Source: Chitinophaga dinghuensis
Lineage (GTDB): Bacteria > Bacteroidota > Bacteroidia > Chitinophagales > Chitinophagaceae
DNA: 64,000 nt
Assembly: GCF_003259435.1 (NCBI RefSeq)
Contig: NZ_QLMA01000006.1
Coordinates: 124,001-188,000, forward strand
Reading direction: 5' to 3'
The notes under the pieces are model-generated. The model had not been told where the DNA came from. It was given only the letters and a program-made list of their open reading frames with translations, and did no database searches. Made by a program: the position numbers and the translations under genes. Shown piece by piece: positions 43,649-51,339 of the stretch. Each line of letters opens with the position of its first letter. The first letter of the stretch is position 1.

Positions 43649-43673
43649 TTTTCTTTGAACGCGAAGGATGTAT

Positions 43674-43681
43674 TATCTTTC
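43674..43681 (+). promoter_or_regulatory. -7-like element of the PP2C gene
   Basis: TATCTTTC has one mismatch to TAnnTTTG and lies 12 bases before the ATG at 43693. Confidence 0.4.
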
Positions 43682-43692
43682 ATCGCTATTCT

Positions 43693-44430
43693 ATGAGAGT
43701 ATACACCACCCTTCAAATGGGCGTCTATCACACCCATCATTGTGAAGATTACCTGTTCACAGATACCCTTTCCGATAATACCCATCTATTTGTTGTTATG
43801 GACGGCTGCTCTGCAGGAACCGACAGCCAGTTTGCTACCGCGCTCTCTGCCCGGATTTTCAGGAAACTTGCCCGCGAGTTTAACTACAAATCCTTCCTGG
43901 AGAAACAGACGCCATCCTTGAAAACTTTGCAACGCCAGCTCCTGCAACGCTTCTTTGAAGAACTCAAAGCAATGAAAAATCATTTGCAACTGCAGTTGGA
44001 AGAAATGCTGCATACCTTACTCATGGCAATTGTTAATACAGATACAGGCGAGGCGGAAATCATCTGCCTGGGGGATGGCCTGATTTACATAGATGGCCAG
44101 TATCATGAATTTGACCAGGATAACCGGCCGGATTATCCTGCTTATCATCTCCAGAAAGATTTCGATTCCTGGTATGCAGCCCAGCAACAACTGCTTTCTG
44201 TGAAAGGTTTCCGGGATTTAAGTCTGTGCAGCGATGGCATCTTTAGCTTCGCCGCTTTTGACCGCGGCGAATATGCAGCGGCATACAATATTCCCGATTA
44301 CCTGTTGCGTGATACAAACGCCAGTGAAACTACGTTTATGCTTAACCGTAAGGTGATTGAAATCCAGGAACAGGCAGGATTAAAACCCATGGACGACCTG
44401 GCGGTTATTCGTATTATGCTGCCAGATTAA
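43693..44430 (+). CDS. PP2C-type serine/threonine phosphatase
   Basis: 245 residues. The metal-dependent phosphatase motifs are visible: HHCEDYLF near residue 16, VVMDGCSAGTDS near 35, LGDGLIYIDGQ near 118, CSDGIFSF near 178 and DDLAVIRIML at the end. It acts in the cytosol. No protein kinase gene is present nearby. The gene ends 2 bp before the convergent DinB gene. Confidence 0.85.
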   Translation: MRVYTTLQMGVYHTHHCEDYLFTDTLSDNTHLFVVMDGCSAGTDSQFATALSARIFRKLAREFNYKSFLEKQTPSLKTLQRQLLQRFFEELKAMKNHLQLQLEEMLHTLLMAIVNTDTGEAEIICLGDGLIYIDGQYHEFDQDNRPDYPAYHLQKDFDSWYAAQQQLLSVKGFRDLSLCSDGIFSFAAFDRGEYAAAYNIPDYLLRDTNASETTFMLNRKVIEIQEQAGLKPMDDLAVIRIMLPD

Positions 44431-44432
44431 TT

Positions 44433-45005
44433 TTAAATAACCTCGGTGGAACGTGCTGATAATCTGTCTTGTACATTACGTATGCGCTCAATTTGCTTTA
44501 AATGGCGCATGTTATGATAAATAACAAATCTAAGCGTATCGCCCAACTTAAGCCTGATCCATTTTGTGAGACTGATAGAGGTGCGTACACGATTGAGATC
44601 AAAAGAGGCTGCTTGCTCCAATAATGCTAACATGGTTTCCTGTTGCTGTATAAATTCCGCTATGACGGCCACTGTAAGCTCCTGGTGAATAGGGTTCATC
44701 GGTTTAGGCGTTTTCATCTTACTATCTGCGGTGATTAATTTCACAAAGTAATTGCCAATAACGCCGCTTTTGAAAAGAGTGGCAGGAGTGGTGATAGAGA
44801 ACCGCAAACTCTTGCTGATAGCCGGGTGATAGAAGTCGCCATACCGGTTAAGATGCGCTATACATTCCAGCATACTCCAGCTGTTATTGTGCTCACGCCA
44901 GTTCAAACGGGTAAGATCTTCCTTTTGAAGCGCTTGTGCAAAGCTGATATGCTCACGGGTGAGTTCCTGGAGGGAGGCTATTAACGCTGAAGATGCAATG
45001 GTCAT
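44433..45005 (-). CDS. DinB-superfamily protein
   Basis: 190 residues. The DinB_2 four-helix bundle is indicated by WSMLECIAHLNRYGDFY with a His, and by IYHNMRHLKQIERI with two His; together they form the usual metal triad. Family members are metal-dependent, some acting in thiol transfer (bacillithiol or mycothiol-dependent). An FNR-type palindrome sits 41 bp upstream of the start, just after a Crp/Fnr gene in the same direction. Confidence 0.88.
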   Translation of the reverse strand: MTIASSALIASLQELTREHISFAQALQKEDLTRLNWREHNNSWSMLECIAHLNRYGDFYHPAISKSLRFSITTPATLFKSGVIGNYFVKLITADSKMKTPKPMNPIHQELTVAVIAEFIQQQETMLALLEQAASFDLNRVRTSISLTKWIRLKLGDTLRFVIYHNMRHLKQIERIRNVQDRLSARSTEVI

Positions 45006-45045
45006 GTGCTATTTTTTTACAAAACTCCCCATTTTCAGCTTACGG

Positions 45046-45067
45046 AATCTTGATTGAAATCAAGATT
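45046..45067 (-). promoter_or_regulatory. FNR/Crp-type palindrome between regulator and DinB gene
   Basis: A perfect 22-bp palindrome with the core TTGAT-TGAA-ATCAA (45050-45063), an exact match to the FNR consensus TTGATnnnnATCAA. It overlaps the last bases of the Crp/Fnr gene and lies 41 bp upstream of the DinB start. Confidence 0.85.
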
Positions 45068-45596
45068 TTTTGAGTCGCGATAATGTTTCCGGGGTCATAC
45101 GAAGATAGTTGGCAATGTACTTATGCGGGATATGCTGAAATAGTTGGGGACTTCTCTGAAGTACCCTGGCATAGCGTTCTCCGGGCGATTGAATCAGTAA
45201 ATCTTTTTCCCGTTCCAACTGTTGCAGCACCAGGTCTTCCAGAATAGCCACCCACATAGCCAGATGGTCCTCGCTGGCATGTATAAATTCCTGGAAACGG
45301 GATTTTGGAATGACGCCAATTCTGGCTTTACGGATTACCTGCAAATAATAGCCAGATGCCCGGCCCGTCAAAAAACTATCTAATGCAACAATGATACTTC
45401 CAGGATAACCAAAGCGAATAATGCGTTCTTCTTCTCCATCCACCATAAAGAGTCTGACGCTACCTTCTTCCACGAGGTAAATATTGGTATCTACGCTGCC
45501 AGCCTTTGTCAGTAGCGTATTTCGGGCAGGAGTTAATGGCTTGTCAAAAAGGTTTTCTTCCCGGAATTTGGAGAGTATATCAGGACCAGCGCTCAT
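45060..45596 (-). CDS. Crp/Fnr-family regulator (short Bacteroidota type)
   Basis: 178 residues. N-terminal effector beta-roll (about 25-120, NIYLVEEGSVRLFMVDGEEERIIRFGYPGSIIVALDSFLTG) without Fe-S cysteines, and a C-terminal helix-turn-helix ending HKYIANYLRMTPETLSRLKKS. Downstream lies the DinB gene, separated by a perfect FNR box. Independent of the regulator at 42641 and only partly similar to it. Confidence 0.9.
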   Translation of the reverse strand: MSAGPDILSKFREENLFDKPLTPARNTLLTKAGSVDTNIYLVEEGSVRLFMVDGEEERIIRFGYPGSIIVALDSFLTGRASGYYLQVIRKARIGVIPKSRFQEFIHASEDHLAMWVAILEDLVLQQLEREKDLLIQSPGERYARVLQRSPQLFQHIPHKYIANYLRMTPETLSRLKKS

Positions 45597-45700
45597 CAGT
45601 ACATTATTTCAACGCCGTTAAGATAGACAAATTTGCCGGATTGAAGGAGTCATCGGTTGTTTCCTGTAGGGAGACAACCGACGCTCCACACGGTATAATG

Positions 45701-47005
45701 TTATCCAAGGGCCGCAAATGCCTGGGATATATCGTCTTTGATATCTTCTATATGTTCCAGGCCCAGAGAAATCCGTAGTAATCCTGGCGCTACGCCTGCC
45801 TTCAGTTGCTCCTCTTCGCTGAGCTGCTGGTGCGTGGTAGTGGCCGGGTGAATAATGAGGGTTTTAGCATCGCCCACATTGGCAAGGTGATATATTAACT
45901 GTAACGACTGTACGAACTTATCGGCAGCTTCTCGGCCACCTTTTATCTTGAAACTTAACACGCCTCCAAATCCGTTCTGAAGGTACTTCTTCGCCAGATC
46001 ATGGTATTTGTTCCCTGGTAACCCCGGATAATTTACACTGATGACCTGCGGTTGCTGCTCCAGCCATTTAGCCAGTTCCAGCGCATTGTCGACCGTCCTT
46101 TGTACGCGGAGCGACAATGTTTCCAGTCCCTGGATAAACAGGAAGGCGTTCTGTGGCGAGAGGGCAGGGCCCCAGGAACGTAAACCAGCCACCCTGGCGC
46201 GAATAATATAGGCAATATTGCCAAAAGGACTGTGAGACCCGAATACCTCCCAGAATTTCATACCGTGATAAGCATCATCCGGCTCACTGAACTGTTTGAA
46301 TTTGCCATTCCCCCAGTTGTAATTGCCGCCATCCACAATGACGCCGCCAATACTGGTACCATGACCGCCAATCCATTTGGTAGCGGCTTCCACCACCACA
46401 TTAGCGCCATGTTCCAGCGGCCTGGCCAGGAAGCCCGCCGCCCCGAAAGTATTATCCACTACCAATGGAATATCATGTTTCTTCGCAATGGCACTGATCT
46501 TTTCAAAGTCTGGAATAGCGAAGCCCGGATTACCAATCGTCTCCACATATATGGCTTTCGTATGCTCGTCTATCTGCGCTTCGAAAGATGCAGGATTGTC
46601 CAGGTCCGCGAAACGGGCATCCACGCCTATACGCTTGAAACTTACTTTAAACTGGTTATATGTACCTCCATACAGATAGGAGGAAGTGACAAAGTTATCG
46701 CCAGGCAAGAGTATATTATGCAACGCAATAAACTGCGCCGCCTGCCCGGAAGCCACCGCCAATGCGCCTACGCCGCCTTCCAGGGCTGCTACCCGCTTCT
46801 CAAATACATCCGTTGTAGGATTCATGATGCGCGTGTAGATATTGCCAAACTGCTTCAGTTGAAACAAATCAGCCGCATGCTCTGCACTGTCGAATGTATA
46901 AGAGGTAGTTTGATAGATGGGAACTGCTGCGGAATGAGTAGTTGGGTCAGGCTGATAGCCAGCATGCACCTGCAAGGTGTCGAAATGTAAAGGTTTCTTG
47001 GACAT
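45701..47005 (-). CDS. O-acetylhomoserine sulfhydrylase
   Basis: 434 residues from the ATG at 47005; the longer frame start enters the 41-base palindrome. It is a PLP-dependent Cys/Met-metabolism enzyme: the pyridoxal Lys210 lies in VVEAATKWIGGHGT, with the aspartate of LVVDNTFG near 184. The insert around NYNWGNGKFKQFSEPDDAYHG is characteristic of O-acetylhomoserine aminocarboxypropyltransferase (EC 2.5.1.49), which makes homocysteine from sulfide and O-acetylhomoserine. It could equally act on O-acetylserine. A strong inverted repeat sits directly upstream. Confidence 0.9.
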   Translation of the reverse strand: MSKKPLHFDTLQVHAGYQPDPTTHSAAVPIYQTTSYTFDSAEHAADLFQLKQFGNIYTRIMNPTTDVFEKRVAALEGGVGALAVASGQAAQFIALHNILLPGDNFVTSSYLYGGTYNQFKVSFKRIGVDARFADLDNPASFEAQIDEHTKAIYVETIGNPGFAIPDFEKISAIAKKHDIPLVVDNTFGAAGFLARPLEHGANVVVEAATKWIGGHGTSIGGVIVDGGNYNWGNGKFKQFSEPDDAYHGMKFWEVFGSHSPFGNIAYIIRARVAGLRSWGPALSPQNAFLFIQGLETLSLRVQRTVDNALELAKWLEQQPQVISVNYPGLPGNKYHDLAKKYLQNGFGGVLSFKIKGGREAADKFVQSLQLIYHLANVGDAKTLIIHPATTTHQQLSEEEQLKAGVAPGLLRISLGLEHIEDIKDDISQAFAALG

Positions 47006-47026
47006 AACCGTCTGTTTATCGTTGAT

Positions 47027-47067
47027 AAATACAATTAGTCTACAAAATATGTAGACTAATTGTATTT
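47027..47067 (-). promoter_or_regulatory. 41-bp inverted repeat upstream of O-acetylhomoserine sulfhydrylase
   Basis: Perfect 18-bp arms (47027-47044 with 47050-47067) around a 5-base loop; core AGTCTAC/GTAGACT. It is AT-rich and has no T run on the minus strand, so it looks like an operator for a dimeric regulator of sulfur-amino-acid genes. On the minus strand a TATTTTG element in its centre resembles a -7 box. It could also serve as the terminator of the upstream hydrolase gene, but that is less likely. Confidence 0.7.
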
Positions 47068-47084
47068 TCAAAACAGAACGGAAA

Positions 47085-48188
47085 TTATTTTACCAGAGGT
47101 CGTACATACTGCATAAAGGAGAGCAGTAGTTTGCCTGGTTCTTCCATCGGGAGGAGGTGACTGGAATGTTCGAACCAGATTCCTTTCTTGTAGGGAGCCT
47201 TCACCGCCTTCAGCCAGCGATCGGTAGGGGCGCTGGGGGTTGTGTAATCGTGTCTCCCCATAAACATCAATACAGGAATAGGGAATTCCTTTACTCCATT
47301 GAAATCGGTGGTCAGGAACTCATCCAGTACCCGCCCTAACGTGAACATACTGCCCAAATCGATGGCGGGAACATCTTCCGGCGCATATTCCGGGGAAAGG
47401 TATGGCGCACTGTAATAATACTGCGGCTCCTGCCGATAGGCCGCCAATCCGCCATAATATTGCGGCCATTTGCGGGCAATGATAATACGTTCCCGGGTAA
47501 CCGGCTTATTGCCCGGATAAGGCGCAATACTTTTCATTTCCTGGATAGCAGTATCATTCTTTGTCCGGATAGCCTCCTGCATGCCGAATTCGAAACTGAC
47601 TTTTTCATTTTCCATGACATTGATGGCCTGCCCGATTCCGATATAGGCATAGAACAAATCAGGGCGTTTTAGCGCGGCATGCATGGCCACAATGGTGCCC
47701 CAGCTATGTCCCACCAAAATCAATTTTTTCTTATGATATTTCTTACGAATCATTTCTGCCAGCTGGATAGCATCATCCACATAAGTTTTGACCTGGATAG
47801 TGGCGCCCAGTCCGGCGGTATCATTGGCCAGGTAAGTTCTTCCGGCTGCGCGCTGATCATATTGCACTACCGTGAAATACTCTTCCAGCGGACGTTGGAA
47901 AGTCCACATAACTGGCGCCATAGGAGAAGCCGGACCTCCGTGTACAAAAAGTATAATGGGATTACTTGTATCCTGACCTCGTACAAATACCCATTGCTTT
48001 ATCCCACCAATAGGCGCTTCGAAGTTTTCCTGAATACCATCCGGATTGAGGATAGTACTGATATCTTTAATTACTTTTCGTCCGGAAGCATAGCGTACTG
48101 CAGGGGGGCTTTGCTGTGCTTCCGCTGCTAGGCCGGCAAAAAATACCAGGAATAAGATGAATGGCAATTGGCGAAGGGTGAACCACAT
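47085..48188 (-). CDS. Exported alpha/beta hydrolase (proline-iminopeptidase-like)
   Basis: 367 residues from the ATG at 48188, which gives a clean signal peptide (cleavage after AAEAQ); an ATG 39 bases upstream (48227) is possible. The fold is shown by the oxyanion motif HGGPASP, nucleophile Ser in GHSWGT, acid Asp in GRHDYTT and His in EHSSHLLPME. The HGGP/GHSWG pattern is that of peptidase S33 proteins, which cleave N-terminal proline or simple esters. Acts in the periplasm. No operon partner is certain. Confidence 0.87.
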   Translation of the reverse strand: MWFTLRQLPFILFLVFFAGLAAEAQQSPPAVRYASGRKVIKDISTILNPDGIQENFEAPIGGIKQWVFVRGQDTSNPIILFVHGGPASPMAPVMWTFQRPLEEYFTVVQYDQRAAGRTYLANDTAGLGATIQVKTYVDDAIQLAEMIRKKYHKKKLILVGHSWGTIVAMHAALKRPDLFYAYIGIGQAINVMENEKVSFEFGMQEAIRTKNDTAIQEMKSIAPYPGNKPVTRERIIIARKWPQYYGGLAAYRQEPQYYYSAPYLSPEYAPEDVPAIDLGSMFTLGRVLDEFLTTDFNGVKEFPIPVLMFMGRHDYTTPSAPTDRWLKAVKAPYKKGIWFEHSSHLLPMEEPGKLLLSFMQYVRPLVK

Positions 48189-48327
48189 AGGGTGCTGGCA
48201 ATCTTGCCTGAATTTTGGTTGAAGCATGATCTAATAGTTGTTGTGAATTTGGGTATGAGCCTCTTATAAGATGGCTTCCGAATGTACGAATTTATCCTAT
48301 CTTTCCGGTACCAAAAGCAACAACGAT

Positions 48328-48708
48328 ATGGGTTTATTTTCAGGGTTAATGGGCAATGCCGGCGCAGTAAGCCAGGAAGAGCTGGTGAAGGAATACAGCA
48401 AACTGCTGATCGCTACCGAACACATAGAAATGGGGTTCAAACTGATCCGGGATGTTTTTCTTTTTACCAACAAACGCCTGATACTGGTAGAAAAACAAGG
48501 ACTTACAGGAAGTAAAATTGAATACCGCAGTATTATCTATAAAAGCATTTCCCGGTTTAGCGTGGAAACTGCAGGTACCTTTGATCTGGATGCAGAACTG
48601 AAAATTTGGGTGTCCTCAGAAGCCAATCCCAGCGTAGTAAAACAGTTCACTAAATCAGTAGATGTTTACGAAGTGCAGAAAGTGCTGGCTAATTACGTAC
48701 TCGGCTAA
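48328..48708 (+). CDS. bPH_1-domain (PF08000) protein
   Basis: 126 residues from the ATG at 48328, 23 bases after the -7-like TATCTTTC (48298-48305). The sequence follows the bacterial PH family closely: MGLFSGLMGNAG, HIEMGFKLIRDVFLFTNKRLILVEKQGLTGSK, SIIYKSISRFSVETAGTFDLDAELKIW. Such small PH-like proteins form ring-shaped oligomers in the cytosol; their role is unknown. It is 71 bp upstream of a GNAT gene. Confidence 0.92.
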   Translation: MGLFSGLMGNAGAVSQEELVKEYSKLLIATEHIEMGFKLIRDVFLFTNKRLILVEKQGLTGSKIEYRSIIYKSISRFSVETAGTFDLDAELKIWVSSEANPSVVKQFTKSVDVYEVQKVLANYVLG

Positions 48709-48779
48709 ACGAAAATACATCCGATGTAAATACTTATTTTTGTGTCCGAAGATGTGAACCTGAACTTATTATTTTATAT

Positions 48780-49319
48780 ATGAATTTCTCCATACAACCC
48801 ACACTGGAAAATGAGCGGGCCCAATTGGTACCGTTGCAGGAAACAGATTTTACGGAGGTCTTCGCAGTAGCGTCCGACCCTAAAATCTGGGAACAACATC
48901 CCAATAAAGACCGCTGGCAGGAACCTGTATTCCGGTCCTTCTTTGAAGGGGCGATGAAAAGTGGCGGCGCATTTAAAATCGTTGATAAAACCAGCGGAAA
49001 GGTAGCCGGTAGTAGCCGTTTTTATGATTATGATCCGGAAACCAACAGTATCTTTATAGGTTATACCTTCTATGGTACTGCCTTCTGGGGCGCAGGTATC
49101 AATTCTTCTGTAAAGAAACTAATGCTGGATTATATTTTTCAGTTTGTAGATAAGGTGCATTTTCATATTGGAGCGAGCAATATTCGCTCTCAGATAGCGA
49201 TTCAACGCATTGGCGCAGTGAAGGTTGGCGAGCAGGAAGTAGCCTATTACGGAGAACCGAACAGACATAATTTTGTATATGAAATCACGCGGGAAAACTG
49301 GGTACAGCCCCAATCATAA
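48780..49319 (+). CDS. GNAT acetyltransferase (RimJ/RimL-like)
   Basis: 179 residues. The ribosomal-protein-type GNAT pattern is visible: opening FSIQPTLENERAQLVPLQETDF, the fold core SIFIGYTFYGTAFWGAGINSSVKKLMLDYIF, and SNIRSQIAIQRIGAVKVGEQEV near the end. It would transfer an acetyl group to an amine substrate; the target is unknown. It is 20 bp upstream of the AAA+ gene and likely in one operon with it. Confidence 0.9.
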   Translation: MNFSIQPTLENERAQLVPLQETDFTEVFAVASDPKIWEQHPNKDRWQEPVFRSFFEGAMKSGGAFKIVDKTSGKVAGSSRFYDYDPETNSIFIGYTFYGTAFWGAGINSSVKKLMLDYIFQFVDKVHFHIGASNIRSQIAIQRIGAVKVGEQEVAYYGEPNRHNFVYEITRENWVQPQS

Positions 49320-49339
49320 CTGCGTGCAGATTTAGTGAG

Positions 49340-50065
49340 ATGAGCATATTTGATCTGATAATTATTGATCCCAGGAAAATAGCCCTGGAAGATGTTTTCT
49401 TCAGCGATGCCAATAAGGCCATCCTGGAACAGGTGATTAAGGAACATCGTCATATCGATGCCCTCCGGCAGTATGAGCTTCCGGTAGATAACAAAATACT
49501 GTTACACGGGCAATCCGGATGCGGTAAAACCACCACCGCCAAAGCCATTGCGGCTGCCCTGGGCAAAAGTATTGTTATTCTGAACCTGAGTACATTGGTT
49601 TCTTCCAAACTGGGAGAAACTTCCCATAACCTGAAAACAGTTTTCGATAAAGCCATCCGGGATAAAGCAGTGCTCTTCCTGGACGAGTTTGATCAAATCG
49701 GGAAATTACGTTCCACAGACGATCATGACTCTGGTGAGATGCGCCGACTCGTCAATACCCTGTTGCAACTGGTGGATTATTTCCCTCAGGATAGCATGCT
49801 GGTATGCGCCACCAATTTCTATGACCTGATCGATCCCGCACTGCTGCGTCGCTTTCAACTGAAATTAAAGTACGAGCTGCCAGGACAGGAAATGCTGGAT
49901 CTGTATTACGAAAAGAAACTGGAACGATTCCCGGAACATCTTCGGAACCTTCCCCGCAAGTACGATATCTCCTATGCAGAAGCAGAGGATTATATCAATA
50001 CAACCATGAAAGGACGAATCATACAGGAACTGGAAACCGCTGCGCTGGAATTAGCCAGCGCATAG
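49340..50065 (+). CDS. Single-domain AAA+ ATPase
   Basis: 241 residues, one AAA module. Walker A GQSGCGKTT (57-65), Walker B LFLDEFD (112-118), sensor 1 Asn in CATN (156-159) and arginine-finger-like LLRRFQ (169-173). The N-terminal 50 residues form a small helical cap; there is no protease, substrate-binding or transmembrane domain. Related stand-alone AAA proteins are usually chaperones or work with a neighbour. Preceded by GNAT and bPH_1 genes. A terminator follows. Confidence 0.9.
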   Translation: MSIFDLIIIDPRKIALEDVFFSDANKAILEQVIKEHRHIDALRQYELPVDNKILLHGQSGCGKTTTAKAIAAALGKSIVILNLSTLVSSKLGETSHNLKTVFDKAIRDKAVLFLDEFDQIGKLRSTDDHDSGEMRRLVNTLLQLVDYFPQDSMLVCATNFYDLIDPALLRRFQLKLKYELPGQEMLDLYYEKKLERFPEHLRNLPRKYDISYAEAEDYINTTMKGRIIQELETAALELASA

Positions 50066-50085
50066 TAACTAGTAAGCATATACGT

Positions 50086-50126
50086 AATTCCCAGTTGCAG
50101 ACTTTCTGCAACTGGGAATTTTTTTT
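50086..50126. terminator. Bidirectional intrinsic terminator
   Basis: A 15-bp perfect stem (50086-50100 with 50106-50120, AATTCCCAGTTGCAG) around a 5-base loop, followed by a run of eight T that reaches the end of the convergent UbiA gene. Confidence 0.92.
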
Positions 50127-50997
50127 ATTTCAGAAAACAGATCATCGGTATGGTAGCGATGAACATGTAAACGAAATAATGGTAGGTTTTGTCGTCCGCC
50201 TTGCTGGTTCGGTATTTTACCACTCTGAAGGCAATAATGGCATGGTATAGGTATTGTGCCACTATCAGGGTAATCACCCAGGCAGAATAATTATTCTGAC
50301 TGACGATGGCCAGGCAGAATAGTAAAGGGGAGATGGTGAGGAAGTAGACAAACAACATCTTCCTGGACCTGGCATCTCCATACTGTAAGGGCAATGTTTT
50401 ACGATGCATGACCGCATCTCCCACCTGATCCCTCAGATCCTGCACCGGTAGACCAAATCCAGCCCAGACACTGAGGAAAATAATAAAGAGCCATACATTA
50501 TGGCCGATGTGGTTAGTGGCCAGTTGCCATTCTGCTCCCAACAGTGCCACTGTGCCGGCAGAGATGCAGACCAGGTTCTTCGTAACCCAGTGCCGACTTC
50601 CCCAACCACAGAGTACAATGGTAATCACCTGCCAGGCAATCGCATATAAGAGTACATGCAGGAACCAGGAAATCACCATGAAAAGGACATTGTAAATGAT
50701 TAATCGCCTAATAGCGGCTTTTCTCGTAATCAGCTTTGCTGGTAAGGGGCGGTCTGGCTTGTTGATAGCATCTTCTTCTTCCGAATTTACCTGGTTGGCT
50801 ACACAAAATGTGAGAATGTAAAACATCGTATACAACGTGCAAGTGAAAATAGCCAGAGGCAAATCGCTCATCGGCCTGCCTTCATAAAACCATGCCGTGA
50901 GAAAAGTGATGAAACAAGGGACAATTGTGTCCATAAGGTCGTTCTTGACAAAACGCCATATTAGACGAATCTCAAATAGTACATTCACAGTTAGCAT
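50125..50997 (-). CDS. UbiA-family prenyltransferase
   Basis: 290 residues with about eight or nine transmembrane segments. The first Asp-rich motif lies in NQVNSEEEDAINKPDRP (about 68-84), and the second is DLRDQVGDA near residue 185. Such enzymes attach an isoprenoid chain to an aromatic ring or other acceptor. The first motif deviates slightly from the classic NDxxDxxxD. The acceptor cannot be assigned; no quinone or terpenoid genes are near. It stands alone. Confidence 0.88.
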   Translation of the reverse strand: MLTVNVLFEIRLIWRFVKNDLMDTIVPCFITFLTAWFYEGRPMSDLPLAIFTCTLYTMFYILTFCVANQVNSEEEDAINKPDRPLPAKLITRKAAIRRLIIYNVLFMVISWFLHVLLYAIAWQVITIVLCGWGSRHWVTKNLVCISAGTVALLGAEWQLATNHIGHNVWLFIIFLSVWAGFGLPVQDLRDQVGDAVMHRKTLPLQYGDARSRKMLFVYFLTISPLLFCLAIVSQNNYSAWVITLIVAQYLYHAIIAFRVVKYRTSKADDKTYHYFVYMFIATIPMICFLK

Positions 50998-51000
50998 AAA

Positions 51001-51339
51001 AGAATAATTAAGAGCTTATATGATAAATATATTAATCTTGTGGCTTGCGCAATAATCTTCTACACTAACATGGCTGAAATGTGACCGCAGTAAATAAGTT
51101 ATTTATTTTTAATGTGTTATGCCATGCAGAAATCAGTCCTGTTAGGAGACAGCAGGGATTTCCGCAAATTCGAAGCGGTAGGTCAACCGATTGAAACTTA
51201 TCTAGTGTTGTTGAGGGGGAATGTATAACTGCAACGTTACAGGGGGCGATTTTGTTTATCGCGACACGATAACATTAGAAGGGGAGTGTTCGTAATGGGA
51301 AGTGTGAGGTCGGGTTTTCTGAGTGTCAGTCGTCGGATA
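51001..51339. other. Intergenic region upstream of the UbiA gene
   Basis: 339 bp between the UbiA start and the stop of the hybrid kinase, both on the minus strand. It must carry the UbiA promoter, but no -7 box stands out. Two tiny plus-strand frames (34 aa from 51124, 24 aa from 51221, the latter behind a purine-rich stretch) are not supported by promoter or similarity. No hairpin terminator of the kinase gene was found. Confidence 0.4.

Noticed and set aside
51124..51295. Two tiny plus-strand frames (34 and 24 codons), the second behind a purine-rich stretch
   Set aside because: No promoter, no recognisable sequence and short enough to occur by chance.
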